The notes under the pieces: model-generated | What the model was told of the DNA's origin: nothing | What the model saw: the letters and a program-made list of their open reading frames with translations, nothing else | Databases searched by the model: none | DNA from: an uncultured Chlorobiaceae bacterium | GTDB lineage: Bacteria > Bacteroidota > Chlorobiia > Chlorobiales > Chlorobiaceae | Assembly: GCA_903838095.1 (NCBI GenBank) | Contig: CAILXE010000189.1 | Coordinates: 1 to 5,761 of the forward strand | Reading direction: 5' to 3' | Length of the DNA: 5,761 nt | Translations under genes and position numbers: made by a program | In this document: piece after piece, positions 1-5,761 of the stretch | How positions within the stretch are numbered: position 1 is the first letter of the stretch | How the letters are laid out: each line of letters opens with the position of its first letter

Positions 1-1444
1 ACTGCTTTTCATGCTCCTCATCGTTATCGATCTGGTTGCAAAAGGCAGAAAAAATAATCTGCTTGCCATCACCACCCTTGTCGGGCTGGCGGGCAGCTTC
101 TTTTTCATCTACCAGCAGCATGCCCTGCCCGCAGGAGAGTTTTTTTTCGGAATGTACGTTCTCGACGAATTTGCACTCTTCTTCAAATACTTTTTTGTCC
201 TTTCCGGAATGCTTGCCGTTGTCATAACCATGGCAGACGAGCAGTTCGAACGTGAGGTCAAAAGTATCGGCGAGTACTATGCCCTTATTGTTGCCATGGT
301 CATAGGCATGATCATGATGGCCTGTTCCTCCGATCTTCTGATGATTTTTCTCTCCATGGAACTCGTCAGCTTTACCGCATACATTCTGACCGGTTATTTC
401 AAGCGCAATGCCCGATCCTCCGAAGCCGCCCTGAAATATCTGGTGTATGGCGCCGTCTCATCGGGCCTCATGGTGTACGGATTTTCACTGATTTACGGTC
501 TTACCGCACAAACCAACCTGATCAAGATCAGCGCAGAGCTGGCCACCCATGGTTATGACCCGCTGGTGATGATTTTTTCAACACTGCTTGTGCTTGCAGG
601 GTTTGGTTACAAAATTGGCGCAGTGCCCTTCCACTTCTGGTCACCAGACGTCTACGAAGGCGCTCCGACACCAATCACGGCATATCTTTCAGTAGCATCA
701 AAGGCCGCCGGTTTTGCCCTGCTTATGCGCTTTTTCTATATAGCAGTCCCTCATGGAGGGCACCCGTATGAAGACATTCTCGGTATTGACTGGCTCTCGC
801 TTCTCATTCTGCTTTCAGTTGCCTCCATGATTTACGGCAACGTGGTCGCGCTGTGGCAGAAAAATGTCAAGAGGCTGCTTGCCTACTCTTCCATTGCTCA
901 TGCAGGGTACCTGCTTCTTGGTATTATTGTCATGGATGAGCTGGGAACCCAGGCAACTCTCTTTTACCTGCTCTCCTATTTTCTGATGAATTTTGGCGCT
1001 TTCTATGTTGTCATTCTTATTGCCAACAAAACAGGCAGTGAAAATCTCGACGACTACAGAGGCCTTGGCAAAAACATGCCACTTGCAGGCGCGGCATTAA
1101 CCGTTTTTCTGATTTCGCTTGTTGGTCTTCCCCCCACCCTTGGCTTTATTGGTAAACTGATGATCTTTTCAGCCTTGCTTGCCAAAGGCTCACTCTATAT
1201 GTGGCTGGCGCTTATCGGCATCATGACCAGTGTTATTTCGCTCTATTACTACATGCTGATTCCGCTCAACATGTATCTTCGCGAATCAAGGCATGGCGAG
1301 GAGAAGCAGTTTTCTCCCGGTATGCCAGCACAGGTTTTTATGGCGGTGCTTATGATACTGACCATATATTTCGGACTGTTTTTTGCGCCACTTTCAGATT
1401 TTGCTAAATATTCATCAGCCATGTTTGGGCTGACACTGCATTGA
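1..1444 (+). CDS. nuoN: NADH-quinone oxidoreductase subunit N (complex I), 5'-partial
   Basis: NuoN is an inner-membrane subunit of proton-pumping complex I and belongs to the Mrp-antiporter-like family (Proton_antipo_M). The reading frame is open from base 2; the first Met is at 11 and the stop TGA at 1442-1444. Numbering from that Met gives 477 aa, almost wholly hydrophobic with many membrane helices. The charged residues known to matter in E. coli NuoN all have counterparts: E117 in LSMELVSF, K142 in ALKYLVYG, K201 in GYKIGAVPFHFW, K231 in VASKAAGF and K382 in GFIGK. The family signature SPDVYEGAPTP follows K201. These residues sit 13-16 positions earlier than in the 485-aa E. coli protein, and the codons before Met11 (Leu-Leu-Phe) continue a hydrophobic helix. 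The true start therefore probably lies roughly 10-15 codons before the window, and Met11 is internal. nuoN is usually the last gene of the nuo operon, which fits the terminator just downstream. No damage is visible. Confidence 0.96.
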   Translation, partial: LLFMLLIVIDLVAKGRKNNLLAITTLVGLAGSFFFIYQQHALPAGEFFFGMYVLDEFALFFKYFFVLSGMLAVVITMADEQFEREVKSIGEYYALIVAMVIGMIMMACSSDLLMIFLSMELVSFTAYILTGYFKRNARSSEAALKYLVYGAVSSGLMVYGFSLIYGLTAQTNLIKISAELATHGYDPLVMIFSTLLVLAGFGYKIGAVPFHFWSPDVYEGAPTPITAYLSVASKAAGFALLMRFFYIAVPHGGHPYEDILGIDWLSLLILLSVASMIYGNVVALWQKNVKRLLAYSSIAHAGYLLLGIIVMDELGTQATLFYLLSYFLMNFGAFYVVILIANKTGSENLDDYRGLGKNMPLAGAALTVFLISLVGLPPTLGFIGKLMIFSALLAKGSLYMWLALIGIMTSVISLYYYMLIPLNMYLRESRHGEEKQFSPGMPAQVFMAVLMILTIYFGLFFAPLSDFAKYSSAMFGLTLH

Positions 1445-1464
1445 ATCGTGCTTAAAGTAATATT

Positions 1465-1493
1465 AGAGCCCGTTAACACTGACGGGCTTTTTG
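1465..1493 (+). terminator. Rho-independent terminator of the nuo operon
   Basis: The left arm AGCCCGT (1467-1473) pairs perfectly with ACGGGCT (1482-1488) around an 8-base loop. A run of five T (1488-1492) follows and overlaps the end of the right arm. The hairpin begins about 23 bases after the nuoN stop codon, which fits the end of the nuo transcript. Confidence 0.85.
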
Positions 1494-1497
1494 TATT

Positions 1498-1526
1498 TTG
1501 GCAAGAAATGCTTACACTAATAAAAC
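1498..1526 (+). promoter_or_regulatory. Weak candidate promoter for the 1623-2675 unit
   Basis: A new transcript should begin between the terminator ending near 1493 and the gene at 1623. TTGGCA (1498-1503) and TAAAAC (1521-1526) are separated by 17 bases and match the sigma-70 consensus at 5/6 and 4/6 positions. A rival pair is TTAATA (1579-1584) and TATAAC (1602-1607), also 17 bases apart, which would give a very short leader. Neither is convincing. The rest of 1494-1622 shows no RNA gene or clear operator. Confidence 0.2.
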
Positions 1527-1622
1527 TCAGAACACTGTAATCTGTTATTCTTCGAATGTGACTGAAGGAAGCGGAGCTTTAATAGTTTACATGAAGCACC
1601 TTATAACCTAAAAGCCATAACA

Positions 1623-2405
1623 ATGAAGCTATCGAAAAAATATCTCATACCAGCTCTCTTCGGTCTTCTTAGCCTGCATGGACAGGAGGCTGGCGCGGCG
1701 CCAAGGCAGGCTTTTTCTTATACACTGAATAGTCACGGCAAATCACTGACGACTCCGGTTGCTTGGGGTGCATCAAGAAATGTTGTCTTTATGGGGGCTG
1801 TCGGAACAATCCCTGCGCAGTATTCTTCACAGAATGATGGTGCTGCAGTGCTTGGGGTGGGTGTGGGTGATCCACAAAAAAACCTTGGCCTTCAGATTTC
1901 GATTATTTCAAATGATATTTCTCAATGGGATGAATACGCTTCAGCGATTCATATCACAAGGTCACTCGGCAACAATGATGCCATCGGTGCTGGTGTAGAA
2001 AATATCATGCTCACCGATGGAGGTGATGCCGGCAAAAGTTTCTATATCGTCTACAGCCGTGGTATCAAGCACGATTCCATGGTCAATAAAACCATCAGAA
2101 CCACCCGGCTGCATTATAGTATAGGCGCAGGCACAGGCAGATTTGCTGATAAATCCCCATTGGACATTGAGTCAGGCAAAGGAGAGCATGGCACTTACGT
2201 TTTTGGCAATCTGGCGTATGAGCTTGCGAAATCTTTCAATATCATTACTGACTGGAACGGGACAAATCTCAATGCCGGCATGGCGAAAACTTTTTACATC
2301 GATCGCCAGCCAATCGCTGTCTCTGTAGCTCTTGCTGATCTTACCCATAATTCCGGCGATGGCATCCGTGTTTGCCTTGGTGCAAGTATAGCGTTTAATC
2401 TCTGA
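1623..2405 (+). CDS. Exported probable outer-membrane beta-barrel protein, function unknown
   Basis: This 260-aa protein is not one I recognise. It opens with a clear signal peptide: K-rich residues 2-6, a hydrophobic core at 8-18, and a small-residue cleavage region AGAA near 23-26. The mature part alternates polar and hydrophobic residues and is rich in Gly, Asn, Asp and Ser. About ten candidate beta strands can be picked out (roughly 74-82, 87-97, 104-115, 119-131, 137-148, 159-170, 189-201, 205-218, 229-239 and 247-260). The protein ends in a strand AFNL with Phe third from the end, as in many outer-membrane barrels. There is one Cys (251) and no lipobox, so it is probably not a lipoprotein. 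ATG 1623 is the only ATG in the open frame after the stop at 1563-1565, but no Shine-Dalgarno-like purine run precedes it. The next gene starts 21 bases after the stop, so the two are probably co-transcribed. A role in the envelope or with the polysaccharide system downstream is inference from position only. Confidence 0.8.
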   Translation: MKLSKKYLIPALFGLLSLHGQEAGAAPRQAFSYTLNSHGKSLTTPVAWGASRNVVFMGAVGTIPAQYSSQNDGAAVLGVGVGDPQKNLGLQISIISNDISQWDEYASAIHITRSLGNNDAIGAGVENIMLTDGGDAGKSFYIVYSRGIKHDSMVNKTIRTTRLHYSIGAGTGRFADKSPLDIESGKGEHGTYVFGNLAYELAKSFNIITDWNGTNLNAGMAKTFYIDRQPIAVSVALADLTHNSGDGIRVCLGASIAFNL

Positions 2406-2426
2406 AACTCAATCGGGAAATAATTT

Positions 2427-2675
2427 ATGAAACATATTGTACGCCTTACATTATTTGTGGGGACTTTTTTAATTTATTCAGCGGAGCCTCTGTTTGCTTC
2501 ATTAAATGAATCAAATGCAGGAACTGCCGCTCTTATAACCTCCATCGTAATTCAGCCTCCACCACCATCTCCAGGGAGCCCTGATGGCGGCAATAATGGA
2601 AGTCAAAGCAATGGTGGAGTTAATCCAGATCAAAGCAGCAATCCGGAAGAGCAGCAAGATCAGCCGCAACAATAG
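2427..2675 (+). CDS. Small secreted Pro/Gly/Asn/Gln-rich acidic protein, function unknown
   Basis: This 82-aa protein belongs to no family I know. Residues 1-24 form a good signal peptide: K and R at 2 and 6, a hydrophobic stretch LTLFVGTFLIY, and a cleavage site LFA before Ser25. After a short hydrophobic patch (31-42, AGTAALITSIVI) come QPPPPSP (43-49), then a Gly/Asn/Ser/Gln tract, and finally an acidic Gln-rich end. The predicted mature chain of 58 residues contains no Lys, Arg, His, aromatic residue or Cys, and six acidic residues, so it should be disordered and negatively charged in the periplasm or outside the cell. GGGAAA at 2415-2420 lies 6 bases before the ATG and can serve as a modest ribosome binding site, which supports this start. 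The gene is close behind the barrel gene and is followed at once by a strong terminator, so the two form a unit. That placement, plus the signal peptide, is the case for its being real despite low complexity. Confidence 0.7.
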   Translation: MKHIVRLTLFVGTFLIYSAEPLFASLNESNAGTAALITSIVIQPPPPSPGSPDGGNNGSQSNGGVNPDQSSNPEEQQDQPQQ

Positions 2676-2693
2676 CGAATTTTGCTTTTTTAG

Positions 2694-2727
2694 GTCAGGC
2701 CTGTTGTTCGAAAGGCCTGACTTTTTT
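2694..2727 (+). terminator. Strong Rho-independent terminator
   Basis: GTCAGGCCT (2694-2702) pairs perfectly with AGGCCTGAC (2713-2721) in a 9-bp stem with a 10-base loop, followed directly by six T (2722-2727). It lies 18 bases after the stop of the small secreted protein and separates that unit from the polysaccharide export genes. The 46 bases between it and the next ATG must hold the next promoter unless read-through occurs. I see no good -35/-10 pair there. Confidence 0.92.
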
Positions 2728-2773
2728 ATTCAAGAATCTGAGAAATAATCGTGCATTAAAACTCATAGCACCA

Positions 2774-3310
2774 ATGCGTCTTTTCAAGACACTCATCATC
2801 CTTTTTCTGGCGGTTCAGTCACTTCCTCTCAGCTCCAGTGCGGAGGTATTGCCTGCACTGTCATCAACCGTTCAGCAAAACTATAACCCGCTTGGAGGGC
2901 CTCAATACCCCCTTGTCCAGAGCTCCTATTTTACGGATGATAACGGCAATATTCTCATGATCGTCAACGTCATTGGTGAGGTCAACAGGCAGGGGCAAAT
3001 GGTCGTGAAAGAGAGCGTTGATTTTGCAACCATTCTTGCGCTTGCAGGGGGCATAAGGCCTGAAGCAAATCTGAAACAGGTGCTTGTTGCACGCCAGGAG
3101 CCCGACAAGGACGGGAAGCAGGCCTACATTATCAATTTGAAAGACTTCTACAAACACGGTGACCGATCTGCATTTATTGCGTTGAAACCGAATGACACCA
3201 TCATTATTCCCGAAAAATCAATCAGTATCTACAAGCTTGCCAGTATCATGAGTATTGCATACCCCTGGGTCAGCATTTATTCTGTCCTGCATAACAACGC
3301 AAATAAATAA
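2774..3310 (+). CDS. Periplasmic SLBB-domain polysaccharide export protein (short form)
   Basis: This 178-aa protein has a signal peptide (residues 1-23: MRLFK, a hydrophobic core, then SSSA before Glu24) and no lipobox Cys. Residues about 60-147 form one SLBB (soluble ligand-binding beta-grasp) domain. Its hallmarks are the opening strand with VNVIGEV (64-70), a helix ending ALAGGI (89-94), and the closing LKPNDTIIIPEKS (137-149). SLBB domains occur in Wza-type outer-membrane polysaccharide channels and in related periplasmic proteins. The Poly_export domain that precedes SLBB in Wza is missing; only about 35 mature residues lie before the SLBB domain. This is therefore not a complete channel. 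A hydrophobic segment (about 152-172) near the C-terminus could be an amphipathic or membrane-contacting helix. The Wzc-like gene begins 13 bases after its stop, so the two are surely one operon, and an accessory role in exopolysaccharide export is the natural inference. The start has no evident Shine-Dalgarno, but no other ATG, GTG or TTG start lies in frame back to the terminator. Confidence 0.88.
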   Translation: MRLFKTLIILFLAVQSLPLSSSAEVLPALSSTVQQNYNPLGGPQYPLVQSSYFTDDNGNILMIVNVIGEVNRQGQMVVKESVDFATILALAGGIRPEANLKQVLVARQEPDKDGKQAYIINLKDFYKHGDRSAFIALKPNDTIIIPEKSISIYKLASIMSIAYPWVSIYSVLHNNANK

Positions 3311-3323
3311 AGAGACTGGCACG

Positions 3324-5761
3324 ATGAATGAAAACCTAAATCCCGTTGAGCAGCAGAACGATTACAGGCAAGCCGGGGAGCGCGAGATCAGTGTTCAAGA
3401 GATACTTAAAATTATTTTCCGGCGTAAGTATGGTATTCTTCTGATTCTTCTGCTTTCCTTGACAGCAGCGTTCATCAATTTTAATTCAACAACTCCTGAA
3501 TATCACGCTGTTTCGGTCATCATGATCAACGACCCAGCGGGCACAGGCGATTTACTTCAGAAAGCACTTGGTGTTGAGTCGGGTAGCGGAAATACAGCCG
3601 TTAAAAAAGATGTTGAATTACTACAGTCGATGCCTATATCAGAGCTGACGGTCAGAGAACTCTATAAAAGCAACAGAAAAGATGGTCTTGAATTTTTTGG
3701 GAAAAGAACGTATCTCTCTCCATTCGATCGTTTTTTCCAGCCATTTCAGCTTTTTCATCAAGCACCGATTCCTGATAATGGGTCTGAGCAACAATTACGG
3801 TATTATGCCCTGAAGTTTAACAAGAGAATCAGGGTGCAAGCCGCCCGGGAAACCAATGTACTGAAAGTTTCAGTTACAAGTCCCTTTTCTGATGAAGCGG
3901 CTTTTTTATCCAATACACTCTGCAGGGTTTACAAAGAGGCTGATATAGCCAGGAACTCTGAAAAGTACTCCCAGGCCAGTCGCTTTATTGTCGAAATGCT
4001 TGATGAACAGAAAAAAAATGTTGCCGAGACCGATAATCTTCTCTCCAAATACATGGCGGAGCACGAGATCTATGAGTTGTCAGGCAACGCCCAGATGTTG
4101 CTCGATAAACTTATTCAAACGGACAGCAGGTACCGCGATATTCTCGCCGAATATAATATTACCAAAAACAGTCTTGATTTTCTGGAAAAGAAACTGACTG
4201 CTGAAGACAAAGCGCTCAGCGCCAGAATAGCGCAGAATGTCAACAGTCAGCTTGGCGCCATTATGGACGAGATACGTTCCAGTGAAAGTGAGTATATGCG
4301 GGTGTTGCGCGACAAAGGAGTGAATGCCGAGGAAACACTTGAAAAAAAGCGTCAACTTGCTGTGGTAAAAAGTCGCTATGAACAGCTCAGCCGCAGCAAA
4401 ATTGCCGGTGAAATTGGTTATGCCGGTCGTGCCCAGAAATTTAATTTTGACATAGTTTCTGAAAAACTGCAAATCGAAAGAAAAATGAACGATCTGAACT
4501 TCAGTTCAGGTGAGTTCAACCGCCTGAAGCAATTCTACGAAAGCCAGCTCTCGACACTCCCCAAAAAACAGCAGGAGTATGCAAAACTTTTCAGAGATCG
4601 GGAGGTAGTCAATAAAACCTACATTTTTCTGAAGGAGAAGTTTGATGAAACCCGCATTCTGCTTGGCTCGGAGGTGGGCAGTGTGTCGCTGATCGGTTCA
4701 GCATTTCGCCCATTTACCCCCGAAAAGCCTGAACTGAATAAAAGCATACTGATGGGCCTGGTTCTCGGCTTACTGCTTGCTGCTTTGTATACTTATGCTG
4801 CCGAGAGTCTGGATGACACTGTTTTTGATGAGACCTTTTTCAGGGAGGTTGGGTTGCCGCTTCTTTCTGTTATTCCTGTTGTGACACAGAACGGGAAAAG
4901 CGCTTTTTCAGGGGATCATTTTTTCCAAAAATTGAAGCGTTTCTATAGTGCTAAAAGTAAAGCGCTTCGTGAAAAGGCTCTTACTGAAGCCGAAAAAGGC
5001 AAAGTGAAATCGATTCCTGCAAAAAGTCTGGAAGTACCCATGCCCAGAATCACCGACGGTCTGAGTTCACCCTTCGCTGAAAGTTTCCGGACACTCCGAA
5101 CATCGCTTGACTACTCACGTATTGATGGGCAGCTCAAATCTCTTCTTGTTTCAGGTACAGCCATGAATGAGGGAAAATCAACGGTGTGCGCCAATCTCGG
5201 CATGGCTTACGCACTGACAGGGAAAAAAACCCTGATTATTGACTGTGATTTACGTCGGGCATCGCAGCATAAAAAATTTAACTGCAAAAAAAATAACGGT
5301 CTTACCGAGTATCTCTACAGCCACCAGCATACCATCGACAAAAGCTTTTTTCAGCCAACTCATTTAGAGAGGCTCTTTTTGCTCAGCGCCGGCAAAAAAG
5401 TACCCAATCCGAATGAACTGCTTGGCTCTGCAAAAATGCTGGCTCTCCTCAAACAACTGGACAGCGAGTTTGATATGATTGTGCTTGATAGTCCTCCACT
5501 GTTCCTGAGCGACGCGGCGCAGCTTGCCCGGTCGGTTGATGGAACTCTTATTGTTGCCCGTTTGAAATACAGCAGCCGAAAACCATTGCAGGAATATTCG
5601 AACGATCAGTTTCTAAGACCACATACTGTTGGTGTTGTGGCTATAGCGCCTCCCGATACTGGCAGCTTAGGCAAGTATGGTTATGGCAAGTATGGTTATG
5701 GCAAGTATGGTTATGGCAAGTATGGTTATGGCAAGTATGGTTATGGCAAGTATGGTTATGG
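3324..5761 (+). CDS. Wzc-type polysaccharide co-polymerase / BY-family tyrosine kinase, 3'-partial
   Basis: The frame is open from ATG 3324 to the window edge (812 complete codons, no stop). Proteins of this family control chain length and export in Wzx/Wzy-type capsule or exopolysaccharide synthesis and autophosphorylate on C-terminal tyrosines. Order of parts: a cytoplasmic N-terminus; TM1 at about 36-53; a Wzz-type domain beginning around 22; a long, largely coiled-coil periplasmic stretch at about 213-440; a GNVR-like end (VGSVSLIGSA, 451-460) and the Pro motif FRPFTPEKPELNK (461-473); TM2 at about 473-493. Next come a Lys-rich linker and the kinase. The kinase shows the EX2RX2R oligomerisation motif E586/R589/R592, Walker A GTAMNEGKST (611-620, K618), Walker A' LIIDCDLRR (637-645) and Walker B MIVLDSPP (718-725). 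Walker A lacks the Pro often seen before EGKST, and Ala647-less spacing aside, DLRR is followed by Ala where Pro is common; both look tolerable. From residue 783 the tail is (GKYGY)n, the tyrosine cluster. The start lies 13 bases after the SLBB gene; AGAGA (3311-3315) is a weak ribosome binding site. Confidence 0.95.
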   Translation, partial: MNENLNPVEQQNDYRQAGEREISVQEILKIIFRRKYGILLILLLSLTAAFINFNSTTPEYHAVSVIMINDPAGTGDLLQKALGVESGSGNTAVKKDVELLQSMPISELTVRELYKSNRKDGLEFFGKRTYLSPFDRFFQPFQLFHQAPIPDNGSEQQLRYYALKFNKRIRVQAARETNVLKVSVTSPFSDEAAFLSNTLCRVYKEADIARNSEKYSQASRFIVEMLDEQKKNVAETDNLLSKYMAEHEIYELSGNAQMLLDKLIQTDSRYRDILAEYNITKNSLDFLEKKLTAEDKALSARIAQNVNSQLGAIMDEIRSSESEYMRVLRDKGVNAEETLEKKRQLAVVKSRYEQLSRSKIAGEIGYAGRAQKFNFDIVSEKLQIERKMNDLNFSSGEFNRLKQFYESQLSTLPKKQQEYAKLFRDREVVNKTYIFLKEKFDETRILLGSEVGSVSLIGSAFRPFTPEKPELNKSILMGLVLGLLLAALYTYAAESLDDTVFDETFFREVGLPLLSVIPVVTQNGKSAFSGDHFFQKLKRFYSAKSKALREKALTEAEKGKVKSIPAKSLEVPMPRITDGLSSPFAESFRTLRTSLDYSRIDGQLKSLLVSGTAMNEGKSTVCANLGMAYALTGKKTLIIDCDLRRASQHKKFNCKKNNGLTEYLYSHQHTIDKSFFQPTHLERLFLLSAGKKVPNPNELLGSAKMLALLKQLDSEFDMIVLDSPPLFLSDAAQLARSVDGTLIVARLKYSSRKPLQEYSNDQFLRPHTVGVVAIAPPDTGSLGKYGYGKYGYGKYGYGKYGYGKYGYGKYGY
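5670..5761 (+). repeat. Perfect 15-bp tandem repeat encoding (GKYGY)n
   Basis: The unit GGCAAGTATGGTTAT occurs six complete times in a row (5670-5684, 5685-5699, 5700-5714, 5715-5729, 5730-5744, 5745-5759), and the first two bases of a seventh follow before the window ends. There is not one mismatch, even at synonymous third positions. The unit is a multiple of three and lies in the kinase reading frame, giving Gly-Lys-Tyr-Gly-Tyr per copy and 12 tyrosines in 30 residues. It forms the C-terminal tyrosine cluster that BY-kinases autophosphorylate. Within each unit TATGG occurs twice when copies are joined, so the unit may have grown from a shorter Gly-Tyr repeat. The true copy number and the right border are outside the window. 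Confidence 0.98.

Noticed and set aside
140..147. Run of eight T within nuoN as a phase-variation site
   Set aside because: The frame is intact, it lies in an essential-type respiratory subunit, and such runs are ordinary in Phe-rich membrane protein genes.
1249..1479. Minus-strand open frame overlapping the end of nuoN and its terminator
   Set aside because: It is antisense to conserved nuoN codons, crosses the hairpin, and its translation looks like no known protein.
1591..1611. Short open frame MKHLIT upstream of the barrel gene as a leader peptide
   Set aside because: Six codons with a poorly spaced GGAG (1573-1576), no run of regulatory codons and no attenuator-type hairpin between it and 1623.
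1759..2328. Two plus-strand open frames inside the barrel gene
   Set aside because: They are out-of-frame shadows without signal peptides or ribosome binding sites; the 1623 frame has a signal peptide and a coherent strand pattern.
2864..3157. Minus-strand open frames of 97 and 60 codons
   Set aside because: Both lie antisense to the SLBB domain coding sequence, which has clear family motifs; they are shadows.
4011..4018. Run of eight A within the Wzc-like gene as a slippage or frameshift site
   Set aside because: It encodes a Lys pair within a coiled coil in an intact frame, with no downstream structure or alternative product to suggest programmed slippage.
4080..4472. Minus-strand open frame of 130 codons
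   Set aside because: It lies wholly inside the well-supported coiled-coil region of the Wzc-like gene, and its translation shows no recognisable domain.
5670..5761. Regular direct repeats as a possible CRISPR array
   Set aside because: The 15-bp units abut with no spacers and lie in frame inside the kinase gene, so this is a coding tandem repeat.

Overview
The window looks like a chromosomal segment of a Gram-negative bacterium. A green sulfur bacterium (Chlorobi: Chlorobium, Pelodictyon or Prosthecochloris type) is my best guess. This rests on the overall look of the NuoN and Wzc-like proteins, the moderate GC content and the exported and outer-membrane-type proteins. It is recollection of family style, not a database match, and I hold it at moderate confidence. 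All supported genes lie on the plus strand.

Layout: (1) Positions 1-1444 hold the 3' part of nuoN, the antiporter-like membrane subunit N of respiratory complex I. Its first dozen or so codons lie before the window. A hairpin terminator at about 1465-1493 closes that operon. (2) A second unit, 1623-2675, holds two genes for exported proteins of unknown function: a 260-aa probable outer-membrane beta-barrel and an 82-aa secreted protein with a Pro/Gly/Asn/Gln-rich acidic tail. A strong terminator at 2694-2727 follows. (3) From 2774 to the window end is an exopolysaccharide or capsule export unit. It holds a 178-aa periplasmic SLBB-domain protein and, 13 bases later, a large Wzc-type polysaccharide co-polymerase fused to a bacterial tyrosine kinase (BY-kinase). 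That gene has no stop codon before the window ends (812 complete codons seen).

The third unit should work as the cell-envelope control module of a Wzx/Wzy-type export pathway. The Wzc-like protein spans the inner membrane with a long periplasmic coiled coil and sets chain length and export through cycles of autophosphorylation on its C-terminal tyrosines. The SLBB protein is a plausible periplasmic partner. It lacks the N-terminal export domain of Wza, so the true outer-membrane channel is probably encoded elsewhere.

The most striking signal is at the right edge. The kinase's tyrosine tail is a perfect 15-bp in-frame tandem repeat encoding (Gly-Lys-Tyr-Gly-Tyr)n, with six complete identical copies and the start of a seventh when the window stops. 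It looks like a recently expanded minisatellite that could change the number of phosphorylatable tyrosines two at a time without a frameshift.
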